Assembly (NCBI RefSeq): GCF_963678635.1
Contig: NC_087062.1
Span: 12,570,670 to 12,634,669, forward strand
Direction: 5' to 3'
DNA: 64,000 nt
Source: Symsagittifera roscoffensis
Lineage: Eukaryota > Xenacoelomorpha > Acoela > Convolutidae
Part shown: in pieces, positions 36,426 to 48,689 of the stretch
How the letters are laid out: each line of letters begins with the position of its first letter
How positions within the stretch are numbered: position 1 is the stretch's first letter
Notes under the pieces: generated by a model
Told to the model about the DNA's origin: nothing
Databases searched by the model: none
What the model saw: only the letters and a program-made list of their open reading frames with translations
Position numbers and translations under genes: made by a program

Positions 36426-39400
36426 TCATTTTAACCATGAATAAGGCAGTGAAGTCATCACTCGACTTTTGATGTTCTTGATTAGGGGGACCGTTTTGGC
36501 AACAGTCTCCGACCATCCCGAGTTCGCCCAGGAGTTCCTTCGGATCCTGTTTCGGTCCTGGAAACTCTTGTATGCCCATATATGGTGGACCATGTTCAAC
36601 TCTCCAATATGAGTGAACATACCAGCTACATTCTGGTTATCTGATTTTCGGTACTCAATTCCTTTGGCCCAGTGGTTCGCCCATTCGATCATGGATCCTG
36701 GCTTGAGTTTGTACGACCGCAATTCATATATGTGCTTGTCGCTTCTCTCACGAGGCTCGTCGAAGTACCCGAACTCCATGCAGATTTGGGAGTGAGTACT
36801 CTTAATCATTGACCTCGTCTTATGCTTCCATTCAATAAAATCCTGAAAATCAAACAATGCTCACCAACTTGATAACACATTGATTACAGAAGGTACTCCG
36901 GTAGCAAACATTTTTCAACAATAACAATCATGCTTATTAATGATATAATTATTCGAATGAATAAAAGGCGGTAAAATCCATTACTTGATTGCCTGATTTA
37001 CCGGAGTTTTTTCACAATATAAATACATTTGACTTCCAAATGAACCAAAGACAATTCAAGATTATGCGTTATTCATCTTGCCCGAGTTGAATATTTTGGC
37101 GACTACAGAAAAAGAAAAGAAGGGTAAAATTTAATTTTTAGAAGTCAACTAAGAAAAACCACAGACCTAAGCTAACAGCAGCAAGAGTCTACACGCCTGT
37201 CTACATCACCTCGGCCCCCCAAGTGAATCAAGTTCTACGTCAAGGAATGTCTCTGAGGTCTTTTCCAAACACCGTTTTGTCTCGTGTAACTGTCAACCCT
37301 CGGGCGCACTGGTAAATTTATTGGAGTTGAAAAACTCCCCGCAGATATAAAAAACCCCAACATTTTTAAAATACCAAACTTATCAGGATCAAAAACAAAT
37401 CTGAGTGGAATTGCAAGGCAAAATACGACAAAAATTCCATAAAGATTTTCGTTCCAAAATTTTCCCAAAACCTGTTAAAAAATAAACAAAGCAAAAAATT
37501 CAAAAAGCAAGTCGTACACGAAATACACACACTCGTAATGCCAGCAGGACTTCCAGACTATTTACTTTAAGTGAAATGAGAAATAACAGTTCACACGCGA
37601 AAATGGCTCGCGTCTACACACGCTACTAACATCGCGGCCAAGAAAACACTTTACGTTAAGGCGCCTCTCAACTCGACATTCCAGAACAGCCACACCGCCC
37701 ACTGTGCTACTTTTCGACAATCTACATACAATCAAACAAATCAAATCAATAGTCTGTTTTCAACAAAAGGAACTACCGTTTCAAACCATTCGATGACCTA
37801 GAACTGTAAACCACGGCAAAAACAATCAGATTCGGCGTAGCTTGAGGTGGTTTAATTAATCGCAATCAAATCAAGGGATGGAGCTTTTTATATTGACATA
37901 GGGCAACAGGCTTTTACGCAACGCAGACTAAAATTTTCGATATTTAAACCTATGAGAAGATACGAGAAGTTTTAAAGCGAGATTCAAGACGAAAATCAGC
38001 TAATCACCTATCAGATATTGACATAGTGCAACAGACTTTTACGCTACGCAGACTAAAATTTTCGATATTTAAACATATGAGAAGATACGAGAAGTTTCAA
38101 AGCGAGATTCAAGACGATTACTCCTCTTACCTAAAGTCAGCAAACAACAATCCAAAGCACATTAGCAGCAACATTTACTCTCGTTCGAACTTCTTGCGCA
38201 GCCCACAACCTAATCTAAATTACTTCAACATTAGTGACAGGTTTCGACCCCTCTACTTCAATAGCTAGCACACACTTCTCTGCCTGTCACGAACCTATGC
38301 AATACAACATTATATCGTTTGACCTGCATACCACGTCACAAACTCAACCAATAGACCACAACCGTGTTTAGCTTTTCATCATAATCAGAATCAAGATACA
38401 ACTACCTGCAATCAAGAAACAACTACCTGCAACAGGGTCACAATTTTAATATGGAATTTTGAAGACTGAACGCAAGTGTATACAACTCTTCAGCGAATCC
38501 ATGCATTTGACAACTTGTTTACCAATCGAACGCAATCATAAATGTAAAACCATCTGAAGCTGACTTTCGTTTAAGGAATGTTTATCTCAAAATCAATTAG
38601 ATTGTAAGGCTTCGAACTGCCAGTTGAGAAGCTACCAAACTGCCGTGTCAATCCTCTAGATTGGAGTTATTGGTTTGAGCTTTTCGAAACAGCAATAGGA
38701 AACAACCCCAGATAAACATAATTGCAAGGAAAAAAAGTGGAAAAACTAACCTACATGCAGTCACTCTGCATTGGGGAACTTAAATAATTCGTAGAAAAGT
38801 TTTTGTTCTAATTTTACACAAGACAACCAGGTTATAGGCTATCCCAAATTTGTGGTTACATCTTTCACTGAAGAAATGGAAACTTAAGAAAGTGTATGAG
38901 ACAGCGATCCTCGAGCTATCATCAAGTATGCATTCTTACGATAGTACACAACTTTGAGATCAACGGCTACGCGCTAAAAATTTGAACCGACTGTCTATAC
39001 AACTACTCCAAGGCGTGTGAAAACCTGGGACTTGTATCGGAGGAAACAAATTCAAAAACTTTACTACAGTGCACACCACAGCAAGCAAGAGCATCGTAGA
39101 AGTAATCCAGATAAGCAGTTTGACGATAATTTTAAAAGAATTGAGCACTTGTGTCCACTAGACATCGAGCAACATTATAATGGGCGCAGTCCCTAATTTC
39201 TTCAGCTCTCGTTAGCTCAAAGAACGAAGCTAGCAAAGTACAAATGACTTCGTTTTAATTGCCTTGGAACGCATCATGCTACTGAATGCAACTCAATGAA
39301 CAGATGCTCAGACACGAATTGCGGAGCCACGCACAACACCACTCTACACCCTGAACTATTTTCCCTCAAATTCTGCCAATCAAACGAGATTCTACAAAAA

Positions 39401-42400
39401 AAACTTGACCTATGTGCAACGAAGAAGCAGAAAAATTTCAGTACGCAAGAATACACAAACTCTCAAACACCAGGCATTCTTCTACCCAAGCAGGACTGAA
39501 TTTATGGTAAACCAAGTTGCCAAAATTATCACTGATTCTGTTAAACAAAATTTCATCCTGAAATAAGTCTATCTTTCAATTTAAAGCAAACATCTTCGGA
39601 GCAAACATACTCATAAAATTCAAGCCAAAAAATCTCAAACTTTAAAGTCTCAAGTTCTCGCCTATATATCTTTGTATAGAAAAACTATATATAGTTATAT
39701 ATAATATATATTCTAATTTCGAAAAAGGATACATTTACAAAAAGTTTTCACGTTGGTTAAATTGTAGAAAAAATGCGAAGAAAGTCAATCACCGCCGTTA
39801 AATACGTCATCAGAATAAATCACCCAGCGGCAACTAAGCTGAAAGTGAATAAACCGAAAACGAAACGCAATAGAAAAATTTTAGCTATCAAATTTTGAAA
39901 TGCTGAGTTTTCACGCCGCACTCCTGAAATACACAAAGCCAGAAGCATATAGTCGATATCGCATAGGCGAAACCCGTTTAAGCAAAAAAAAAGAAAAAAG
40001 TAATTACACAAAATCAGAGTTGCTAAGCTAAAAAATTAAAGAACGGCTATCAATTATTTAATTAAAAGTTTTTACGCGGCTATCAATTTATGTTGTTGAA
40101 ATTGCGTATATCAGAGAAGAATGATGCTTTGTAGCAAAAAACTATGATTTGGAAAGCAACCCAACAGAAAATCAGCAGACACTACAAAGAAAGAACGAAT
40201 TTATTTTCTCAAAAATTCACGTTTTGTACAACATCGATAAACATTATAAAGAACCAAAATGACCATGGAGAGGATAGACGAAGGGCAAAGTAAATACCCA
40301 CTGAGAGTCTACCCTTGAAAGTAAAGATTATAAAAACTTCTTTAAATATAATCTTAGTGAATTATTTATTCAAAACTTATTATTTAGGTTAAGGAAATTT
40401 CTTATATTTAACAGTATATCAATGTTAACTTAAGGCTGCACTATGTAAACGTCTCTCCATGAATTTACTCTTATGTTTTCGGTATTAAAAAAAAAGAATC
40501 AAAAAATTTTTTCAAATAATTCGAATTTTCAATTAATTTAAATTTGAGGTAAGAAGAAATCGTAACTTACAAGCTCAGTTTTTTCAAACCACGACGTAAG
40601 CGCAATACGTCTTATACAGTATCATTATAAACTAAACCAATTTTTTTTTTGAAAATTATGAAATTTAAGACCACTTTTAAAACTAGAAGTCGGACATTTT
40701 TAGGTACCTTAATGCTTTTGCTATTTAATACCGAAGTTTCGTTGAAAGAAAGAAAGAATAGTCCGACAATTTAACTTTCCTAAGAAAAAAATCAAGGTCT
40801 TGCCGGGATTCGAACCCAAAACCGTAGCTTCCGAACGCGCGTGCTTTACCTCTACACCAATAGAGAAGGGGACTGAAAGATGTCAAGTATCCACAATAAA
40901 ACCAGGTCAACTTTTACAGATTGGTAAAAAAATACGGGAAAATGACTAGTTTTCGATTCCAAGTACACATGCTCTTGCAAGGGAAAAAACTACGTGATTC
41001 AAACTTTGACCTTCCGCAGAAAAATCATTTGTCTCATTTACTTGGACACGGTGTCTTGATAACACGATTACATTATTCATAAATATCAGGCATCAGAGAA
41101 TAGGATGTTCCAAGAAGATTATAACTTCATTTGAGTTTTATAAGAACAGAACATAAAGTTAACTTCTCTTTTCTTTAAACTTACCTTGTCGTCGGGATAG
41201 AAATCGTCGCCTGTCTCATCGTCCATGCTTTGGTATCCGTTCTTGTACTGCCACAGATGCACAATCTCTTCGCCGTGTCCAATCCTTGTCTGCCAGGCCC
41301 CCACCAGTCGGTAGTCGTCTCTGTCCTCCGTGAATTTACTCAACATCTTTGTGCTCAGCTTCACAAAATCCTCCTAAACACATACATTTGTTTTCGTGTA
41401 CTTGTAAAAATGCAGCAAAAACCAACTAGAACAAATAAAACGAGTAAACATCCGAACAATATAGTGTTATCTCTAAAATTTCTCGCAAAAACTTGAAGAA
41501 AGTTATCAAAATAGTAATACATGAGATAGCTGGCTCAATATGTCTTTTTATTCCACTCAATGTGTCTTTTCGACACAAGAGGTCAGGCACATTTCAAGTT
41601 ATTCACTCAGCTATATGAAAACGGAAATTGCCTGCCTTTCGGCAAATTATTTTGAATTTAACTTTAAAAATGAAATTGAAAACGCTAAAAAAAACAAATT
41701 TGAGCGTGAACAAATTTCAAGGCTTTTGCCCCAAAAAACCAAGACCAACATTAGTGTTTTCGCTTCATTCATTTACACTAATTTTCTTTATTACGCTAGG
41801 AAGTATACTAATTAACTGAATTCATTCTCGCACTTGGTACTTTTTAATTGGAGAGCGTAAACTGCCTTCTTTTTAGCGGACGACTTTGAATTGTCAAATT
41901 TGAATTTGAAATCAAATTTGAACTTGAATTTTTCAGAAAATCGTCGTAAGATAAAAAAAAAGTTTCATGTACTACCTGTTGTGAAATGAGTACCAAATCA
42001 AGATGTCTGAGTGCTTAAAATTTCGAATTCGTGGGGCCGCCCGCCTAACATCCCTACTGATGTAAAGTTTTTTCACGTAGCACTACGTGGCAAATAGGAA
42101 CATATCAATTGCGAAAAATTGAACAACCAATTCTATCAATAACTTGAACCAAGCAACTTCTTAAATGGCACCCAACGTGTTTGAGGCTGAACACCAACAG
42201 CTCTACTGAATGAAATAGCCTCTTCAATTATGATCGTCCCGTTTCCTCTGAAGTTTAAATTGGTACAGGGACGTTATATTTTCGTCATTATTTTATATTT
42301 CCGCCTGTCAGAGTATCAGATTGGTTTAAATTCGGAGCCTATGTAACTTTCACAGGATAATTTTTTTCCTTTATACTCAACGAAGCTTATTACAAAGCTT

Positions 42401-42422
42401 AATTATACCAAGGTACCACGAC

Positions 42423-42456
<34 letters not shown>

Positions 42457-42868
42457 AACGAAGAACAGAAACATGAAATCCATTATTCTTGCTGTTTTCG
42501 AACCGCAACTAGATTTCAGATCTACCACACAAGTTTTTTCATTCTTTGATTTCGATGTCATTTAGGACACTTACATTTCGTTCCGGAATCGTGCTCAAGT
42601 ACACCAGTCGGTACAAGTTTGGACTGCCGACTACGTCACTGTGAGCTGTCTTGGTCGTATCCACAGTGAAGAACTTCTGCAACCAAGTCTCCTTACCCCC
42701 TGATGACATTTCCCTCTGAGTCTGCACTAACCCTGATGATGGTGAATCATTATTACTGAAGGGATTAAAAATCTGACTTCTGTTCGACATATTTTGTGTG
42801 AAAACAATGGAAGACCTAGCCAGATTACCGGCTAGTTTGATTGTACTGCTATGTGTTACCAAACTCAT
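36426..42868 (-). CDS. NIPSNAP: NIPSNAP family protein, 3 exons, 299 aa
   Basis: NIPSNAP1/2-type mitochondrial protein; in vertebrates it is linked to mitophagy signalling, though its biochemical activity is unsettled. Exons 42868-42575, 41373-41185, 36842-36426, all phase 0 (897 coding nt plus stop). Residues 1-60 are Ser/Thr/Asn-rich with few acidic residues, compatible with a mitochondrial presequence. Family blocks: SGGKETWLQKFF, LYRLVYLS, DYRLVGAWQTRIG, EEIVHLWQY, HIYELRSYKLKPGSMIEWA, HIGELNMVHHIWAY. These cover both NIPSNAP ferredoxin-like repeats. Human NIPSNAP1 is 284 aa. The ATG lies 8 nt after the acceptor TTTTACAG. Intron 2 (36843-41184) is unusually long and of different base composition. 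Only 154 bp separate it from the POLK stop. Confidence 0.95.
37138..37317 (+). other. Coding-like open frame inside NIPSNAP intron 2
   Basis: Opens after TTTTTAG and reads ...KLTAARVYTPVYITSAPQVN... to a TAA after RVTVNPRAHW. No start codon precedes the Met in RQGMSLRSF. It could be a nested-gene exon or a mobile-element remnant; unrecognised. Confidence 0.2.
37890..38117 (+). repeat. Tandem duplication of ~103 bp (offset 125 bp)
   Basis: Units 37890-37992 and 38015-38117 are about 95% identical by eye. In the frame of the 38077-38268 ORF, unit 1 has TTT TAA where unit 2 has TTT CAA, so only the second copy is open. Confidence 0.85.
38077..38268 (+). other. Open frame, 63 aa, in NIPSNAP intron 2
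   Basis: ATG to TAG; begins MRRYEKFQSEIQDDYSSYL and is rich in Asn, Ser, Tyr and Arg. It starts inside the second copy of a tandem duplication whose first copy carries an in-frame stop. Function unknown; a nested gene on the opposite strand to NIPSNAP is possible but unproven. Confidence 0.25.
40801..40868 (-). repeat. tRNA-like SINE head
   Basis: The minus strand has a good A box (TGGTGTAGAGGTAAAGCA) and B box (GGGTTCGAATCCC) at tRNA spacing, but the acceptor arms do not pair. About 100 bp further on lies 'gattccaagtacacatgctcttgcaaggg', a decayed form of the hairpin tail seen at 45385. This is a tRNA-derived repeat. Confidence 0.55.
42425..42456. repeat. (AG)n microsatellite
   Basis: About 16 perfect AG dinucleotides in NIPSNAP intron 1, close to exon 1. 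Confidence 0.95.
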
Positions 42869-43022
42869 TTTCGAATCTGTAAAACTAAACAACTATTATA
42901 TGAAAAACAACAAGGCTTGGAAAAAAAACAAGCTCAAAAAAACAAATTCTATATCAATCTTATTCTAACTTTATTCAAGCAATCAAATCAAACAAAACAA
43001 AACAAATTCATTTCAATTCAGG
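42869..43022 (-). promoter_or_regulatory. POLK-NIPSNAP intercistronic region with poly(A) signal and acceptor
   Basis: In minus-strand order after the POLK stop: a T-rich stretch, AATAAA at 42975-42970, U-rich tracts (TTTGTTTTTTTGAG and TTGTTTTTTTT), then GTTTAGTTTTACAG ending at 42877, the 8-nt leader ATTCGAAA and the NIPSNAP ATG. The acceptor is ~93 nt past AATAAA. No room is left for a conventional promoter. The layout is that of an operon gap resolved by 3'-end formation and spliced-leader addition. Confidence 0.65.
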
Positions 43023-46000
43023 TCATTTACGACGCAAAAAGGTACTCAAACTAGCTTGAGAATCTGATTTATTGGCCGTATTTCGACTTCGTTTTTCCAC
43101 CACATTTTTTCGTTTTTTACCGACATTACTTGAATTCGGAGATCTCTGCGCTTTTGTTGCTTCATTCCTTGTTCTCTTTTTTGACTGCTGACGGCTTCCG
43201 ACTTCTGGACTGGCAAAGTTTCCAGTTTTTGCGTTTGAATGGCCAGATTGCTCTTTTAGAACATTTCGAACTTCCATAATTGCTAAACAGTTATCTACAT
43301 GCGCATTTATATCCTCATTCGCTGAAACAAGTTGGCCACAAATTGGACAAAATGTTTCCTCGACAAGTAAATCTTCATTTAAATCTTCTGCAGCTGAATT
43401 GGTCTCCAAATAGTTTTTCGGTTTGGAGCTTGTCTGAGGTGAAATATCAGTAGTAGTAGAATTACTTCTTATAACATGACCTATAACAGGTCCTTTCTGA
43501 CCTTTGTTAATACATTGTTTTCTGGTCAGTTCATCAGAGTTCATTTCATGCACAAAATTGAATTCATTTTGCTCCTCCATTTGCGGTTGTATTTCAGCAC
43601 AAACACCTCGAACTAACTTTGGCGATTCTTCAACAATTGTTGGAAGTGTGATTTTATTGCTATTTTCGAGTTCATCTTCGTCATCATCGAAAAGACAAAG
43701 CGAAGAATCTAACGGATTGTCTGCTGAGGTATCTTTAGAACAACTCGCAGCTTCTGTGCCACCAACTATATCTTTTTCACCCACGACAGAACTTAATATC
43801 TGATCACACGATGTAATATCTTCAGCGTATCTGTTTCCTAAAACTTCAGCTTGTTTTGATGTCGATTTAGCTGAAACTGATTTTGAATTCGCAACCAACT
43901 TATCAATTAAGCAGTTGTTCGCAACAGCTTTTTTCGAATTTGACACAGTTCCTTTCTTCGCAAACTTAGCCATTCTTAAACCCACAAGTCGAACTCCAAA
44001 CTTCTTATCATTTAGATCTTTCAAAAAGCGATCCAGAATTTTACATCCATAGATGTACAAGTTTTCCTCGTCATGTAAGGCATATGGCAACATGATAGCT
44101 CTGGTTTTGACAACAAATGATGTCAATTTCACCTTCAAGGTCAAATTCAGACCGTAGAGTTTCTCTTTTGTCAAATCTTGACTGAGTTCTTGGCTGAGAC
44201 TTTTGATCACCGACTTCAGATCTTCTTTGCTTGACAGTCGCTGAAAACACAGAATCTTAAAAACTGATTGCGACTATTCGGCTGAGCCAAATACCAAAAT
44301 CTAATGTTTGAGATAACAGACAATTTTTACACAAAGGCGAAGCGGAGCTTCGTAGCACTAGCCATAGAGAATAAGACTAAAGCCGCTAAATTATGTTGAT
44401 AGCTGGAAAAGAATTAGTGAAAGCAAGGAAACCGAAAACACTGACTTCTTTTATGAAACAAAACGGCCATAAAACTCTGTGAAAATGGCTTTATAAAACT
44501 TCAGATTCTTTGGGAAAACATGAAAAATATATGGCCTTAAAAACATATAGCTTTAAAAAACTTCATCTTTTGATTTTCAAAAAAACATATGTCTTAAAAC
44601 TCTGAATATGGTTTTAAAACTCCACAGCAGTTTTCTGTAAAAAAATTTCTGATAAAAATCCAATTTGAGAAAACTGGATCAATAGGTATTTTTTATTCCG
44701 TTGTGAAATCTGAAAATTGAAACCCATTTTCGAAACTAGAAGGCGACCACGTTTTTCTGTCCTATAGTAGAGTTTACAGGCCCTGTTTAGATTCGAACCC
44801 AAAACCTTTGCCGTCCCAGGCGTATTCGTTACCGCAAGACTAAGTGTGCCGGAGACACTTACAAACTTAAATTCATTATGAACCAAGAGACCAAGTGATT
44901 CCAGTGATTGTGTTAAGCAAGTTATTCACCCGAAAGCAGTCTATTTTCGGATTTGATAACGCTTTCTAATCGCAAGCGTAATTAGCAACGGATCAAAAGG
45001 GGAAACAAAGCTTACCATCATTGAGCAGACACCAGTTGAGCCGAAAAAAAATTGATTTTACAAAAAAAATTTTCAAGTCCCCCTGAAACCACAATGACAC
45101 TTGCTTACGGCATAACAGAATTCTTTAATATGACACCGCAGCCGACAAAATTTGAGCAGACAAATAAGTCCTAGAATTCAATTTCTAACGGAAAAAATCT
45201 TATTATTTCATAGATACTGAAAAAACAAAGTCGTGATAGGACTCCAACACCGGACCGTTTAAGCGTTACTTCCAGATAAAGGGGGGAACAAACCTACAAA
45301 TTGTTGAGGTTCAATAATAAAGCAAGCTCAATTTCTTGCAAGCAAAGTTGTTTATGGGAAAAAAATCTAGTTCCCGATTCCAAGACACTTGCTCTCGCAA
45401 GTGTAAAAAACATTTATGTGATTTTGTTAAGCAATTGTAAACATCGAAAAGCTAAATTCCAATTTGATAACTTGTGCTGATCGCAAACGTAACTAAATGA
45501 TGGACGATGCGTAATAACTTAGTTACACAAAAGCTTAATAGCGAAACTGAAAGCTTTAACGTATGGCCAGCAAACAAAAAATTTATTCGTATTGAGCACC
45601 TAAGAATCATTTTATTAGATGAAATTCTTGCTACGTTTGATCTTCTGAAAGTTGTTTCAACCGCTCAATGTGGAGGGGAACTTTGTCTTTGGGTGTGTTT
45701 TCGCCACGCAAATGCACGGAAGTACTTGTTTTCCAACAGATAACACAAAAAATTATCCAAATGCGTCAATAGGTATAGCACATCAAAGCCTTGTCTTCAA
45801 TTATCGGCCTTCAAAAAACTCTCAGCGTCGAGAAAAATAAGTGTGAACTTTTTGCTTTAAGTCTACTATCGAGCTATGTTTGGCTATTAGCCGTGAAAAA
45901 CAAGATTTTTTTCAAAATTTTGGTTTTATTTTCATTTTACGATATAGAGGCAGGCAAAACGGAGCATTAACTTAAATGCAAGCATAATATTTCAAGGTAG

Positions 46001-48689
46001 CGAAAAAAAGGAGACGCAAATCACTTCAAAAAAATAATATTAACTTTTTTAATTTGAAAGAATTTAATTACAATAAAATTCGAAAACACAATTTTTTACT
46101 AACAAACTTAGCAAAATATGGTGACTAAGCCGATAAACGTAAGCCGAAACATTTCGTTGGAAAAAAATTAGGACAAATTGGAAACGAAAAGGTATCAACT
46201 CCGATTTTCGAATACCTAGTTGATAACTTTACAAATAAGAGAACAAGTTTCAACTGTAGTGAAAATTTTTTAAATCGGAGGAAAATAGCATTTTTGGAAA
46301 TTTAGCCAACAAAAAATGAGCAGACAAACGAAAGTCTGACAATTCATCCCCCAGAAAAAATAAATTATTTTTCATATTATGTGGTCGAAACTTTGTGCTA
46401 GAAGCAATAAAGCTGTCTACTGTTGTTAAAGATTAAAATTCGCTCATTTTAATAAAAAATAATCAGCAAAAAACAAACACTCGTTTTAAAGATCGCACAA
46501 GCTTAATCAGATTTTATTTACCTGAAACGTTCGTTCGCAACTCATGCTTTTTCTTTCTTCCTTGGTATCGTCAGGATCAGGCACAGCCCCAATGCCCATC
46601 GAAACCCTCAAAAAGTACTGGAAAGACGACTTCGAAAACATCAAAAACAACTCATTTCTTTTCTTATAGAGATCGCCACACGTTGTAACTCCGAGACTAT
46701 TCAGCAAACTTTCAGTTACTTTTCCGATACCGTTCACACTTCGAATTGGTAACGTCTTCATGAAATCAACAATTTTATCACGTGAGCTAGATAGGTAAAA
46801 TTGTCCGTTCGGTTTGTTTTTGTCACTGCATATTTTGGCCAAAAGACAATTCGCAGCTATTCCAGCACTGCATGTTAGTTTTGTTTCACAGAATACTCTG
46901 AATCGCATTTCTTCAACTGCAGATTCAACATCCCGTCCAAAAATTTTCGAGATCTTGTCGCCAGAATCCTAAAAAATAATAAGTTATATCTATTTTGCAA
47001 AGTTAAACAATCTAGATACCAAAAACAAAGGTAGCAAAACGTTGTAACTTGGCTACCAACAAGCAGCTACAAGATTGCTTTAATTAAAGGGATGGTTGAG
47101 AAATTGAAACTCCGCATTTGAGAAAAACTTCTGCTTCTTGACGCAGTTACTTCGATGACGTATATATAGTGACTGAAGTTTACAGAAATGATTAATGTAA
47201 GGACTTACCTGATCAACATACTCCACTGTTCTTTCTTCCTCTGTTGAAGTGTCTCGTTGACTCATGTGGACACTCAAATCAAGATACGCTTCATCCAAAC
47301 TGACCATCCTGAAATTGGGATCGAACCTTCTGAACACATCTTGGACTAGGTTACTAGCCGATCTGTACTTGTCGAAATCAGGAGCCACTATATTCAGTTC
47401 CGGACAGAGTTTCCGCGCAATGAATCCAGGCATGGCTGCCCGTACGCCGTACTGCCTCGCGATGTAGTTAGACGTTGACAGCATTGATTCACTTCCGACG
47501 CCCAATGGGACTGTCTAAAATGTATTTTCATTCGTACAAATTCAAAAATGCTTAATTTATTTGATTTATATTTTGTAAATGTTTTTGTTTGTCTGAAGAA
47601 ATAAATTCTTTCTTTCTTTCTTTCTAAAAAATCTCGTAGGTGTAATCCAATAGTCCATGCAACCAAAAGTAGGCTATTCCCAAAATTTCACGCTGCTCTT
47701 TTTATTTTTAGTTAGACATTTTTAAAGCAGATCTAAGCCATGCTAAAACGCTGTTTTGAATAGACCAGTTTCAGTCAAATTTGAAACAGTCATATAATTG
47801 CAGTTAGGAAACTAATTTCGCTTGCTCAATGCAAGTGCTCCATGATAATATAATTCAGCCAGAAATGATGTCCTTTTTGTTTTCAGATGCTAAAGAATGT
47901 CATGATTCTAGTGATGGAGCACTAATTTTATTTTAATTTTGAGCCGAAACTCTTTTGACCACCTGATGCTCAGAATCTTGGAAAAGTGGGAAGGGGCGGC
48001 TTGTTTGAAAATTGGGGGAGGAGTTAACAACTTACTTTCAGCTGAGGACAATCTCTCTCTTCGACTGCAGCATAAAATGCATCCATATCCACATGAACCA
48101 CAAAGTGACTCAAATCTCTCTGCGCTTCAATCAACATCATCTGAAGCTCCACTTCTTGAGCTGCAAACAACAAATCTGATTGGCTGATCGATTTTCGTTT
48201 TTCCACCAATTGGGACACCTGTTTGGCTATCTCGGCTGATTTGCGTTTCTCGTTTTCGTAAAATCTGGAGTTCTTCGACGCCTCCAAAATGATCTGAATA
48301 CAAATTTTCAAAGCTTCTTAGAATTCCACGCTTTTGGTGAGAGCAAAATTAAGAATTATGATGATATTAGCGATCTCCATATTGTTTAAAAGATCTGAAA
48401 CGCCAGGATTTTGTTAACCTGAAAGGATTTCGCTAATATCTTCAAAATCCTCATAAATAGACACTTTCTATTAGAAAAAAAAGTTATAGGCCTGGCTTTT
48501 CGAAAAGCTAATTTTTAACAAAATATATTTGTTAAAAATCAAGCTGATGGTCTTAACCAAAAATCAGATAAACTTTCATTAACTCACCTGATTGACTTTT
48601 TCCTTGTCAACTTTTTCCAGCCCAGCCTTGTTAGTATTCAGCTTGAGTCCAATCAAAGAAACGTTCGCAGCACCTGATTCCAATTCCAT
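43023..48689 (-). CDS. POLK: DNA polymerase kappa (Y family), 5 exons, 776 aa
   Basis: Translesion polymerase that bypasses minor-groove adducts in the nucleus. Exons 48689-48588, 48293-48036, 47514-47209, 46968-46522, 44240-43023, all phase 0. The kappa-specific N-clasp reads NTNKAGLEKVDKEKVNQ then IILEASKNSRFY. Metal-binding motifs are intact: Asp103 in HVDMDAFYAAVE and Asp194/Glu195 in VSLDEAYLD. Further blocks are STSNYIARQYGVRAAMPGFI, CSAGIAANCLLAKICSDKNK and VNGIGKVTESLLNSLGV, then the little-finger/PAD region. One UBZ4-type finger (CPICG...HVDNC, ~667-690) precedes a C-terminal QASLSTFL, a PCNA-interaction (PIP) pattern. Human POLK (870 aa) has two UBZs and a longer insert after SLDEAY. 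The neighbouring 5' gene MRPS35 ends 193 bp away. Confidence 0.95.
44400..44770 (+). repeat. Dispersed A+T-rich element, partial copy
   Basis: 'tgaaagcaaggaaac', 'caatttgagaaaactggatca', 'ttccgttgtgaaatctgaaaa', 'actagaaggcgaccacg', then 'atagtagagttta' running directly into a tRNA-like block. Confidence 0.6.
44783..44979 (-). repeat. tRNA-like element with hairpin
   Basis: On the minus strand, TTAGTCTTGCGGTAACGAATA resembles an A box followed by the B box GGGTTCGAATC. About 110 bp away is the hairpin ACGCTTTC-TAATC-GCAAGCGT (one mismatch), preceded by 'gttaagcaagttattcacccgaaag' text shared with 56150-56200 and with the 1.57-kb array. Confidence 0.55.
45235..45404 (-). repeat. tRNA-like element with perfect hairpin
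   Basis: A weak minus-strand tRNA-like block (45235-45300), then 'ggttcaataataaagcaagctca', 'tctagttcccgattccaag' and the perfect hairpin ACACTTGC-TCTC-GCAAGTGT (45385-45404). The order matches 7500-7730. Confidence 0.6.
47606..47626. repeat. (TTTC)n microsatellite
   Basis: About five TTTC repeats in POLK intron 2. Confidence 0.9.

Larger units (their letters stand above)
36843..41184. other. NIPSNAP intron 2 with compositional island
   Basis: A 4.3-kb intron. Between about 37130 and 39500 the + strand is noticeably richer in A and C, and poorer in T runs, than the rest of the window. It holds several coding-like + strand frames and a tandem duplication (listed separately). The remainder is A+T-rich with a tRNA-like block at 40801-40868. 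Confidence 0.5.
44241..46521 (-). other. POLK intron 4 filled with repeats
   Basis: A 2.3-kb intron. It contains 'aaaggcgaagcggagcttcg' and long dispersed-element text (44400-44770), two tRNA-like blocks with hairpins (44783-44979 and 45235-45404), and 'tgagcagacaccagttgagccg' (45030). Plus-strand frames at 45507-45840 are short and unsupported. Confidence 0.6.

Noticed and set aside
40725-40910. 40801-40868 (minus) as a functional tRNA gene
   Set aside because: The A and B boxes are good, but the acceptor stem does not pair and the T stem has two G.T pairs, so it is treated as a tRNA-derived repeat.
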